From Xanthobacteraceae bacterium (lineage in GTDB: Bacteria > Pseudomonadota > Alphaproteobacteria > Rhizobiales > Xanthobacteraceae), in the NCBI GenBank assembly GCA_028290465.1, contig JAQGJU010000145.1, positions 1-64,000 on the forward strand: 64,000 nt of DNA, read 5' to 3'. Under the pieces are notes generated by a model, which saw only the letters and a list, made by a program, of their open reading frames with translations, was not told the DNA's origin and made no database searches. Below, in pieces: positions 57,784-64,000 of this stretch. Made by a program: the position numbers and the translations under genes. Within the stretch, counting starts at the first letter, position 1. Each line of letters begins with the position of its first letter.

Positions 57784-57940
57784 TTCCCTCGCCCCGCTCT
57801 TGCGGGGAGAGGGTGACTTCCGAGCAAAGCGAGGAAGTCGGGTGAGGGGCCGACACTGAGTGTGCGGCACGCTCGCCCCTCACCCGGCTCGCATTCTGCG
57901 ATGCTCGCCACCCTCTCTCCGCAAGAGCAGGGCGAGGGAA
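57784..57940. repeat. Large palindromic repeat downstream of eipB
   Basis: Two 32-base arms (57784-57815 and 57909-57940) pair at 30 positions and enclose a second inverted pair (GGGTGAGGGG / CCCCTCACCC). The arms have the CCCTCGCCCCGCTCTTGCGG type sequence widespread in Hyphomicrobiales genomes. The element lies between eipB and the outermost dinB 3'-end fragment. It may terminate eipB transcripts. Confidence 0.85.
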
Positions 57941-57965
57941 GAAGCAGCGCTTCTCAATTCCGCTC

Positions 57966-58024
57966 AATCCTCCTCCTTATCAAACGCCAACCCGCGCACC
58001 ACGACGGCATCGCCGAATTTAGCG
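57966..58024 (-). pseudogene. dinB 3'-end fragment, copy 1 (outermost)
   Basis: About 59 bases match the last codons and stop of dinB (60769-60828) with about 8 differences. On the minus strand it reads the end of a DinB protein, ...AFDKEED then stop. It marks the outer boundary of the HNH cassette. The different stop position shows it is not a recent copy of the resident gene end. Confidence 0.8.
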
Positions 58025-58076
58025 CAATCTTTGATATAGTAATCACTAGCGGTCGTCGGGTTCTATTGGATTGCTT

Positions 58077-58910
58077 ATGGCTGAACATAGTCGCAAAATT
58101 CCGAGGAGTATCAAGCTGCGATTGATCGAGGAGGCAGGGGGGAAATGCTCAAACCCTGGCTGCTCGAACACCCGCGTCCAGTTTCACCACATAAATCATT
58201 GGGCCGTATATAAGACGCATAGTCCTAAGCAGATGATCGCCCTTTGTCCGAGCTGCCACGATGCCACTCATAACGGAGTTCTAAAGATTACAGACGGCAT
58301 CCTTCATTCGTGGAGGCGCCCGACTGAAAAATCAGATTTTCTTTACGCAACTTTGGAGGTAGCCCCAAACAAAGAAGTTGGGCTTCTGACGGGGTCTATA
58401 ATGCTTTCAATAGTGAACCCAGAATTGATTACTTTTCAACTTTCGAACACTAATACTTTGGCATTTCGCGTCGAGGGTTCTGAGATTGTTTTGCTTAAGA
58501 GTGATCTCATAGACCTCTCGGGAGAACAAGTTTTGCAGGTTCGCGATAATCGCGTTCGATCACGTCGAGATGAACAAATTGAATTTAACAAGCGTCCAGG
58601 ACGCATTTCGATCACGGTGCCAAGTTCGGACAGGTATATCTATCCGTGGATGATAGAACATATGCGGCAACAGGTGCATAGATATGCAACGGATGGCCGA
58701 ATTACGTCATTAGATCTCGAAGTCGTGGAGCCGGGGCTTATCCGAGTGAAAGGTGCTTGGATTGCACCGGAAGGGGGAGTCGTTATCACTGATGATTTAT
58801 TGTCGTTCTTGAAGCCTAATTTGCGCGAGCCGATTAGTTTGCGGGGTGAAGGCAGAGCTTCTTGTCTCGTTGTCACCGGCCCTGTGACCACTGCCCTTTT
58901 CGTTCTTTAA
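58077..58910 (+). CDS. HNH endonuclease domain protein, low GC
   Basis: The 277-residue protein begins with an HNH nuclease module at about 15-70. Zinc-binding cysteines are seen in CSNPGC and CPSCHD, and the catalytic HH pair is in VQFHHINHWA. The remaining 200 residues have no recognised motif and could be a sensor or target-binding part. GC content and codon use are far below those of the neighbours, so the gene is foreign. It lies alone between dinB 3'-end copies 1 and 2. A role in phage or plasmid defence is plausible but unproven. Confidence 0.85.
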   Translation: MAEHSRKIPRSIKLRLIEEAGGKCSNPGCSNTRVQFHHINHWAVYKTHSPKQMIALCPSCHDATHNGVLKITDGILHSWRRPTEKSDFLYATLEVAPNKEVGLLTGSIMLSIVNPELITFQLSNTNTLAFRVEGSEIVLLKSDLIDLSGEQVLQVRDNRVRSRRDEQIEFNKRPGRISITVPSSDRYIYPWMIEHMRQQVHRYATDGRITSLDLEVVEPGLIRVKGAWIAPEGGVVITDDLLSFLKPNLREPISLRGEGRASCLVVTGPVTTALFVL

Positions 58911-58986
58911 TGACAGTCACTGCTATATTGCGTTTGATTATCGCTGGTGCTGGGGCAGCCCGTTCCAGCACGCACCTCTGCTCACC

Positions 58987-59103
58987 CATCCTCCTCCTTA
59001 TCGAACGCCAGCCTCCCCACCACGGCGGCGTCGCCGAATTTGGCGCGGAGCCTGTCGACCGCGTGTTCGGCATCGACGGTGCGGCGGTCCATCAAGTTGG
59101 CCG
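58987..59103 (-). pseudogene. dinB 3'-end fragment, copy 2
   Basis: About 117 bases match the dinB 3' end at 60769-60886 with roughly a dozen differences. On the minus strand it encodes [13 protein letters not shown] and on to AFDKEEDG then stop, so the reading frame is still intact. The copy separates the HNH cassette from the MACPF-like cassette. The stop codon of the MACPF-like gene falls inside this fragment. Confidence 0.88.
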
Positions 59104-60570
59104 AGTGGCTTCGTCGGCCGGCGCCAGCGCGGCAGGGACCGCATCCGCGGTCCATGGGCCGGCCGGATACAGGCTTGCGTCGACGACGTACCACACGACG
59201 GTCCAGTTATAGCCGCGGTCGTAGTCGCCCTTGACGTAGATGTCGCCGGCCGAGCGACCGATGATCCGGTCGCTGACCTTGTGCCAGTCTCCGCCGAAGG
59301 TGTCCCAATTGCACACCACATCCCACCCGACGATGACCTTGTTCGAGTCGCGGTAGTTGAAGGTGTGCTCGCGCCAGCCGATATGGGCAGTGTCGGAAAC
59401 ACTATCGGAGACGCTCGAGATCGTGACGCCGGGCAGGTTGGACTTGTTGTAGCCATATCCCCACCGGATCACGCCCTTGTCGGCGTCGAAGTTCTGGCTG
59501 GCCGCCGGTTCGGTCAGCGCCGCGGCGATGACCTGGGTGTAGAACACCAGCCGGTTGTTGATCTCACGCAGCGTCTGCAGCACTTCCTTGGTCTGCTCGG
59601 TCAGCTTGGCGATCTTCTCCGGGTCCGACGGCAGCGATGCCTGATAGGCTTCGATATCGGCCGCAAGCCTGTGGAATTTTTCCTCGACCAGACGATGGCC
59701 GAAATCCGGACAGGTGTTGAACAGGGCGCGGACCAGCCAGAACCGATTGTAAAGAAAGCTCAGATCCGAAAACACGTTCGGGCTGATCGGGACTTCGTTG
59801 GAAATGTTCGGGTCGACGATGCGGTAATGCTCAAGATAGACCTCCTTGGGCTCCATTGACATCGCGCCATTGAACCAGGGCAGCAGCACGGTGACGATCG
59901 TCTCCGGCGTCCAGGAGGGTGGTGTCGGAATCGGACTTGAAACGCCTTGCACCGAAATTCGGATGGTGACGGTCGCGCTGCTTTGCTTCGCGGTCTGCTC
60001 GAATTTGACGCTGCCCTCGGCGCTGAAAACCTCCGGGGCTTCGGCGGCCAGCTTCGCCGCGAATTCGGCGCGCTGCTTGGCGCTCGAGAAGCGGCATTGA
60101 TAACTGACGTAGAGCGAAGAGGCTGCCCGATAGCCGGCGACGAAATAGTCGCCGTATTTGTCGCGGAAATGCTCGCCGGGCTGCACCGACAGTTCGTAAC
60201 GCGGCGCCAGCGAGTACTGACTTTCCGGAACCGAAACTTGCGCGACAAGCGTGACCGCGAGTTCAGACGCGGCGACGGAGTTGAGGAACGACGTGCTGGC
60301 GGAGATCGTTACCCCTTCGAGGTTATAGGAGCCCGAGGCAGCGCCTGAGACCAGCGTCTCCAGGTCGCTCTCCGACTGCACGAGCGAATACAAGAACTCC
60401 GGACTTTGATATTTCGACGGGGTGACCTGAAAGGGCTTGACCGCCGAGGCCCGCAACTGACCGGTGATGGCGTCGACACCGAGCCCGAGCTGAAAGCTTT
60501 TCAGCCAAGCCTGGCCGACCACTGTGGTGTTGAGCAACGTCGTCTGCGGTGCGCTGCCATAGCGAAGCAT
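59092..60570 (-). CDS. Putative MACPF-like pore-forming protein
   Basis: The 492-residue protein lacks a signal peptide. Residues 139-146 read YGDYFVAG, in the context GEHFRDKYGDYFVAGYR, resembling the conserved YGTHF-type motif of membrane-attack-complex/perforin proteins. Flanking strands (SGSYNLEGVTISAS, SATVTIRISVQG) and helical stretches fit such a fold. The C-terminal 130 residues are Trp/Tyr/Gly-rich and look like a separate beta domain. The start at 60570 has a GGGGGC site. The gene lies between dinB 3'-end copy 2 and intact dinB. The MACPF assignment is tentative. Confidence 0.6.
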   Translation of the reverse strand: MLRYGSAPQTTLLNTTVVGQAWLKSFQLGLGVDAITGQLRASAVKPFQVTPSKYQSPEFLYSLVQSESDLETLVSGAASGSYNLEGVTISASTSFLNSVAASELAVTLVAQVSVPESQYSLAPRYELSVQPGEHFRDKYGDYFVAGYRAASSLYVSYQCRFSSAKQRAEFAAKLAAEAPEVFSAEGSVKFEQTAKQSSATVTIRISVQGVSSPIPTPPSWTPETIVTVLLPWFNGAMSMEPKEVYLEHYRIVDPNISNEVPISPNVFSDLSFLYNRFWLVRALFNTCPDFGHRLVEEKFHRLAADIEAYQASLPSDPEKIAKLTEQTKEVLQTLREINNRLVFYTQVIAAALTEPAASQNFDADKGVIRWGYGYNKSNLPGVTISSVSDSVSDTAHIGWREHTFNYRDSNKVIVGWDVVCNWDTFGGDWHKVSDRIIGRSAGDIYVKGDYDRGYNWTVVWYVVDASLYPAGPWTADAVPAALAPADEATRPT

Positions 60571-60763
60571 CTTGCCCCCCGAAAAATTCAGCGGCCGGTG
60601 CAAGAGGCCCAGCGCGCATTGCAAGGCATGCTTGTCGTAGCGGTAGTCTACTATAGATTGCGCAAATCTTCAAAGGTGATCGAGGCGGGTGCTCGATGAT
60701 GCGCCAAGGCTTCGTTCCGGCAGGTCTTTTTAGCGACCGCTCAGAACGGCGTTCGGCGCCTTC
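60571..60763. other. Gap between cassette gene and dinB
   Basis: This stretch of about 190 bases should hold the promoter of the MACPF-like gene, which is transcribed away from dinB's end on the same strand. An AT-rich patch around 60645-60670 (TAGTCTACTATAGATTG) is a candidate. No repeat or gene was seen. Confidence 0.35.
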
Positions 60764-62044
60764 TCAAGATTCCTCTTCCTTATCGAACGCCAACCCCCGC
60801 ACCACGGCGGCGTCACCGAATTTGGCGCGCAGCCGGTCAACCGCGTGTTCGGCATCCACGGTGCGGCGGTCCATCAAATTGGCCGGATCAGCCTCATTGG
60901 CCGGCACCAGCGCGCTGACTCCGATGCCGACCAGGCGATACGACGTGCCGTCGGTCTCGCGCTTCAAGAGTTCGCGGCCGGTGTCGAAAATGCGCGCCGC
61001 GAGCTGTGTCGGATTGGACAGCGACGCCGCGCGGGTGCGGGTCCGGAAGTCGGCGGTCTTCAGCTTCACGTTAATCGTCGAGCCGGCCAGTTCCTGTTTC
61101 TTCAGCCGCCGCGACACGCGCTCCGACAACGCCCACAGGATGCGCTCCAGCGCCGTGAAGTCGGCGATGTCCTTGTTGAACGTGGTCTCGGCCGACACGC
61201 TCTTGGTCTCGCGGCTCGGATCGACGACCCGCACATCGGTGCCGTGCGCGAGGCGGGCGAGGCGCCGGCCTTCGACGCCATAGCGGCGCATCAGGTCGAT
61301 CTCGTCGGCGCGCTGCAGGTCGCTGATCAGCCGGTAGCCGTCATTTTGCAGGCGCGCTTCCATCGCCTTGCCGACGCCGTAGATGAACGACACCGGACGC
61401 GGCGCCAGGAACGCGGCGGCTTCCGCAAGACCCAGCACCGCGAAGCCGCGCGGCTTGTCGAGATCGGACGCGATCTTGGCCAGAAACTTGTTGCCCGACA
61501 GCCCGATCGATACCGTGATGCCGATGTCGCGTTCGACCTCGATGGCGAGCTTCGCCAGCGTCTTGGCGGCGCTGGCGCCGTGCAGGCGCTGCGTGCCCGA
61601 CAGGTCGAGAAACGCCTCGTCGATCGACAGCGGCTCGACCAATGGCGTGAGGGCCCGCATCGCTTCGCGGACCTGCCGGCCGACCGCGACATACTTTGCC
61701 ATGTCCGGGCGGATCACCACGGCCTGCGGACACAGCCGCATCGCCTCGAACATCGGCATCGCCGAGCGTACGCCGAAGGTCCGTGAGATGTAGCAGGCCG
61801 CCGATACCACGCCGCGCTTGCCGCCGCCGATGATCACCGGCTTGTCGGCGATCGACGGGTCGTCGCGCTTTTCCACCGTGGCGTAGAACGCGTCGCAGTC
61901 GATGTGGGCGATGGCCAGCGTATCGATTTCCGGGTGCCGGATCAGGCGCGGGGAACGGCAGGCCGTACAGCGCGCCCCGGCAGGCGGCGCGTCGGTCAGA
62001 CAGTCCCGGCAGAATCCCGGTATCAAGGAACCTCTCGTTCCCAA
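60764..62044 (-). CDS. dinB: DNA polymerase IV (DinB)
   Basis: DinB is a Y-family translesion polymerase. The 426-residue protein has an N-terminal zinc-ribbon-like pair (CRDC at 12-15, CTAC at 26-29), found in alphaproteobacterial forms. The palm follows, with catalytic Asp49 in AHIDCDAF and Asp142-Glu143 in SIDEAF, then thumb and little-finger domains. TTG at 62044 is the likely start, overlapping the DUF3572 gene by 22 bases. Its last 117 bases are repeated, diverged, at 58987-59103 and in part at 57966-58024, so this gene end is an insertion hotspot. Confidence 0.94.
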   Translation of the reverse strand: MGTRGSLIPGFCRDCLTDAPPAGARCTACRSPRLIRHPEIDTLAIAHIDCDAFYATVEKRDDPSIADKPVIIGGGKRGVVSAACYISRTFGVRSAMPMFEAMRLCPQAVVIRPDMAKYVAVGRQVREAMRALTPLVEPLSIDEAFLDLSGTQRLHGASAAKTLAKLAIEVERDIGITVSIGLSGNKFLAKIASDLDKPRGFAVLGLAEAAAFLAPRPVSFIYGVGKAMEARLQNDGYRLISDLQRADEIDLMRRYGVEGRRLARLAHGTDVRVVDPSRETKSVSAETTFNKDIADFTALERILWALSERVSRRLKKQELAGSTINVKLKTADFRTRTRAASLSNPTQLAARIFDTGRELLKRETDGTSYRLVGIGVSALVPANEADPANLMDRRTVDAEHAVDRLRAKFGDAAVVRGLAFDKEEES

Positions 62045-62322
62045 TTTTTGCTGCCCAGTGCCGCGCGCGCCGGGGCGATGCTCAATGGATCGATGTCGGT
62101 TTCCGCGACGAAGTCCCGCAGCAGCGGTTCATAGCCGGCGATATGGTCGAGCACGGCAGCCAGGAAATGCGGCTCACTGGCCGCGGCGCGAATCTCGTCG
62201 ACGCCGAGTCCGGTCAGCTCCAGGAACCGGTTGAGCCGTTCCGGGTCCGCCGCCAGGAAGGCGAGGGCCTGAATAGCCAGCATTTCGGCCGTCTCGAAGC
62301 TTACAACCGGAGATCTCGCCAT
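62023..62322 (-). CDS. DUF3572 family protein
   Basis: The 99-residue helical protein matches DUF3572, a small alphaproteobacterial family of unknown function, with [20 protein letters not shown] and the FVAETDIDP region. It overlaps the start of dinB by 22 bases, so the two are cotranscribed and dinB translation may depend on it. It is divergent from divK, 200 bases away. Confidence 0.88.
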   Translation of the reverse strand: MARSPVVSFETAEMLAIQALAFLAADPERLNRFLELTGLGVDEIRAAASEPHFLAAVLDHIAGYEPLLRDFVAETDIDPLSIAPARAALGSKNWEREVP

Positions 62323-62522
62323 CGGGCCTGTTTGCCTTTCCGTAACAAATCGACGCTAATTTCAATCACATCATGCCGGACCGCGCGACGGGATCTAACG
62401 CGTGCGCGCTAACCTGATGATATGGCGCATGATCTGGCTGGAGGACCGATTCAGTCCGCCAGATCATGGAGTAGCGCAAAAGTGGGCTCGCGGCGACGCG
62501 GGGACGCCGGGAGGGGCGGGGA

Positions 62523-62894
62523 ATGGCTAAAACCGTCCTGATCGTGGAAGACAATGAGCTCAATATGAAGCTCTTTCACGATTTGCTGGAAGCGCACGGA
62601 TACCACACGGTCGGCACCCGCAACGGCATCGAGGCGCTGGATCTTGCCCGTAAACATCGACCCGATCTGATCCTGATGGATATCCAATTGCCGGAAGTGT
62701 CCGGCCTCGAAGTCACCAAGTGGCTTAAGGACGACCAGGAGCTCAAGGGCATTCCGGTCGTCGCCGTCACGGCCTTTGCCATGAAGGGCGACGAGGAACG
62801 CATCCGCGAAGGCGGCTGCGAAGCCTATCTGTCGAAGCCCATCTCGGTCGGCAAGTTCATCGAGACCATCCGCCATTTCCTCGGCACCGCGTAA
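62523..62894 (+). CDS. divK: Cell-cycle response regulator DivK
   Basis: DivK is a single-domain receiver that controls the DivJ/PleC/DivL/CckA phosphorelay and so cell-cycle progression in alphaproteobacteria. The 123-residue protein has the acidic pocket EDN at 9-11, phospho-acceptor Asp53 ([13 protein letters not shown]), Thr in VTAFA and Lys in SKPIS. It precedes pleD by 11 bases, the conserved divK-pleD order. Confidence 0.95.
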   Translation: MAKTVLIVEDNELNMKLFHDLLEAHGYHTVGTRNGIEALDLARKHRPDLILMDIQLPEVSGLEVTKWLKDDQELKGIPVVAVTAFAMKGDEERIREGGCEAYLSKPISVGKFIETIRHFLGTA

Positions 62895-62905
62895 GGAGAG
62901 CGTCG

Positions 62906-64000
62906 ATGAGCGCCCGTGTTCTGGTCGTCGACGACATTCCGGCGAACGTGAAGCTGCTGGAAGCGCGGCTGTCCGCTGAATATTTCGACGTCGTCACCGC
63001 GATGAACGGCCGTGATGCGCTGGCGATCTGCGAGCGCTCCGAGTGCGACATCGTGCTGCTCGACGTCATGATGCCCGAGATGGACGGCTTCGAGGTGTGC
63101 AAGCGCCTCAAGACCCATCCGGCGACCCATCACCTCCCGGTCGTGATGGTGACGGCGCTCGATCAGCCGTCCGACCGGCTGCGCGGCCTGGAGGCCGGCG
63201 CCGACGACTTTCTAACGAAGCCGGTTTCCGACGTGATCCTGATCGCGCGAGTGCGTTCGCTGACGCGCTTGAAGATGGTCACCGACGAACTGCGCATGCG
63301 CGCGCTGACCTCGCGCGAGATCGGCATGCAGTCGCCCGAGCTCGAAGCGATGGCGGATGCCGGCCGCGGCGGCCGCGTGCTGCTGGTCGACGACCGGCAG
63401 TCCTCGTATGAGCGCATGGCCGAAATGCTGGGCACCGAGCAGACCGTCGAGATCGAGCCCGATCCGCAAGCGGCGCTGATCACGGCCGCCGATGGCGACT
63501 ACGACCTCGTGATCGTGTCGCTGTCGTTCGAGAGTTTCGACGGGCTGCGGCTGTGCAGTCAGGTACGCTCGCTGGAGCGCACCCGCAACGTGCCGATCCT
63601 GGCCATCGCGGATTCCGAGAGCAATGCCCGCATGGTGCGCGGCCTCGAAATCGGCGTGAACGACTTTCTGATGCGCCCGGTCGACAAGAACGAATTGCTG
63701 GCGCGCGCCCGCACCCAGGTGCGCAAGAAGCGCTATACCGAGCGGCTGCGCGACAACATGCAGATGTCGATCGAGCTGGCGCTCACCGACGCGCTTACCG
63801 GCCTGTTCAATCGCCGCTACATGGAAAGCCATCTCGGTTCGTTGATCGAGCAGGCCATGGTGCGCGGCAAGCCGCTGTCCGTGCTGATACTCGACATGGA
63901 CTACTTCAAGGCGGTCAACGACACCCATGGCCACGAAGCCGGCGACGACGTGCTGCGCGAATTCGCGATGCGCGTGAAGAAGTCGATCCGCGGCATCGAT
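62906..64000 (+). CDS. pleD: Response regulator diguanylate cyclase PleD (partial)
   Basis: PleD makes cyclic di-GMP at the developing cell pole. The visible 365 residues include a first receiver with phospho-acceptor Asp53 (LLDVMMPEMDG) and a second, degenerate receiver at about 155-275. The beginning of the GGDEF domain (DALTGLFNRRY, DMDYFKAVNDTHGHEAGDD) is also seen. The window ends before the GGEEF active site. An AAGGAG ribosome site precedes the ATG at 62906. Confidence 0.95.
   Translation, partial: MSARVLVVDDIPANVKLLEARLSAEYFDVVTAMNGRDALAICERSECDIVLLDVMMPEMDGFEVCKRLKTHPATHHLPVVMVTALDQPSDRLRGLEAGADDFLTKPVSDVILIARVRSLTRLKMVTDELRMRALTSREIGMQSPELEAMADAGRGGRVLLVDDRQSSYERMAEMLGTEQTVEIEPDPQAALITAADGDYDLVIVSLSFESFDGLRLCSQVRSLERTRNVPILAIADSESNARMVRGLEIGVNDFLMRPVDKNELLARARTQVRKKRYTERLRDNMQMSIELALTDALTGLFNRRYMESHLGSLIEQAMVRGKPLSVLILDMDYFKAVNDTHGHEAGDDVLREFAMRVKKSIRGID

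Noticed and set aside
57784-57940. Insertion sequence remnant
   Set aside because: The palindrome has no transposase reading frame and no flanking target duplication, so it fits a REP-type repeat better.

Overview
The window is GC-rich chromosomal DNA from an alphaproteobacterium, most likely a Hyphomicrobiales member near Bradyrhizobiaceae, Xanthobacteraceae or Pseudolabrys. The signs are the run lptF-lptG-lptD-surA-pdxA-rsmA, the cell-cycle genes mipZ, divK and pleD, the envelope gene eipB, clpS-clpA, and the alphaproteobacterial families DUF1489 and DUF3572. No tRNA, rRNA, CRISPR array, integrase or transposase gene was found.

Region by region. 1-3378: mltG, yicC and gmk on the + strand. 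3385-11351: a minus-strand operon for LPS export (lptF, lptG, lptD), a SurA-like chaperone, pdxA and rsmA. 11674-15393: pepA, holC, a small conserved protein and a Pro/Ala-tailed membrane protein. 15401-33862: a composite heavy-metal island. Its left half has a Cu/Ag-type CusB-CusA pump with a FixH-like protein and a Cys/Met-rich secreted protein, then a nucleoside phosphorylase and a methyltransferase. Its right half has a DUF1127 protein, two secreted proteins (one DUF1259), an MFS transporter, DUF305, a second RND pump with a His-rich adaptor, a Cys-rich secreted protein, a CsoR/RcnR-type repressor with a candidate operator, and a NicO-family Ni/Co exporter. A 250-bp scar at about 22416-22664 separates the halves. 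It fuses the start of the gene right of the island to the end of the gene left of it.

33902-44002: a biotin-dependent acyl-CoA carboxylase alpha subunit, DUF1489, an intradiol dioxygenase, a low-GC secreted protein of unknown function, panC, mipZ, a VWA protein, a DnaJ-domain membrane protein and a D,D-carboxypeptidase with a SPOR domain. 44414-49219: a small secreted protein and three tandem TadG-like VWA paralogues. 49473-57757: clpS-clpA, azlC-azlD, a minus-strand group ridA-gdpD-GNAT-HIT, and eipB.

57784-62322: a palindromic repeat, then an accretion region at the 3' end of dinB. Three diverged copies of the dinB 3' end bracket two cargo genes: an AT-rich HNH endonuclease gene and a gene for a protein with a MACPF-like motif. 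Intact dinB and a DUF3572 gene follow. 62523-64000: divK and the first part of pleD, which runs off the window.

The most notable structural feature is that two unrelated loci (the metal island and dinB) carry foreign genes bracketed by diverged copies of neighbouring gene ends, with no recombinase gene nearby. This points to growth by recombination in flanking housekeeping genes. Substrates of the pumps and functions of the dinB cargo are inferred.
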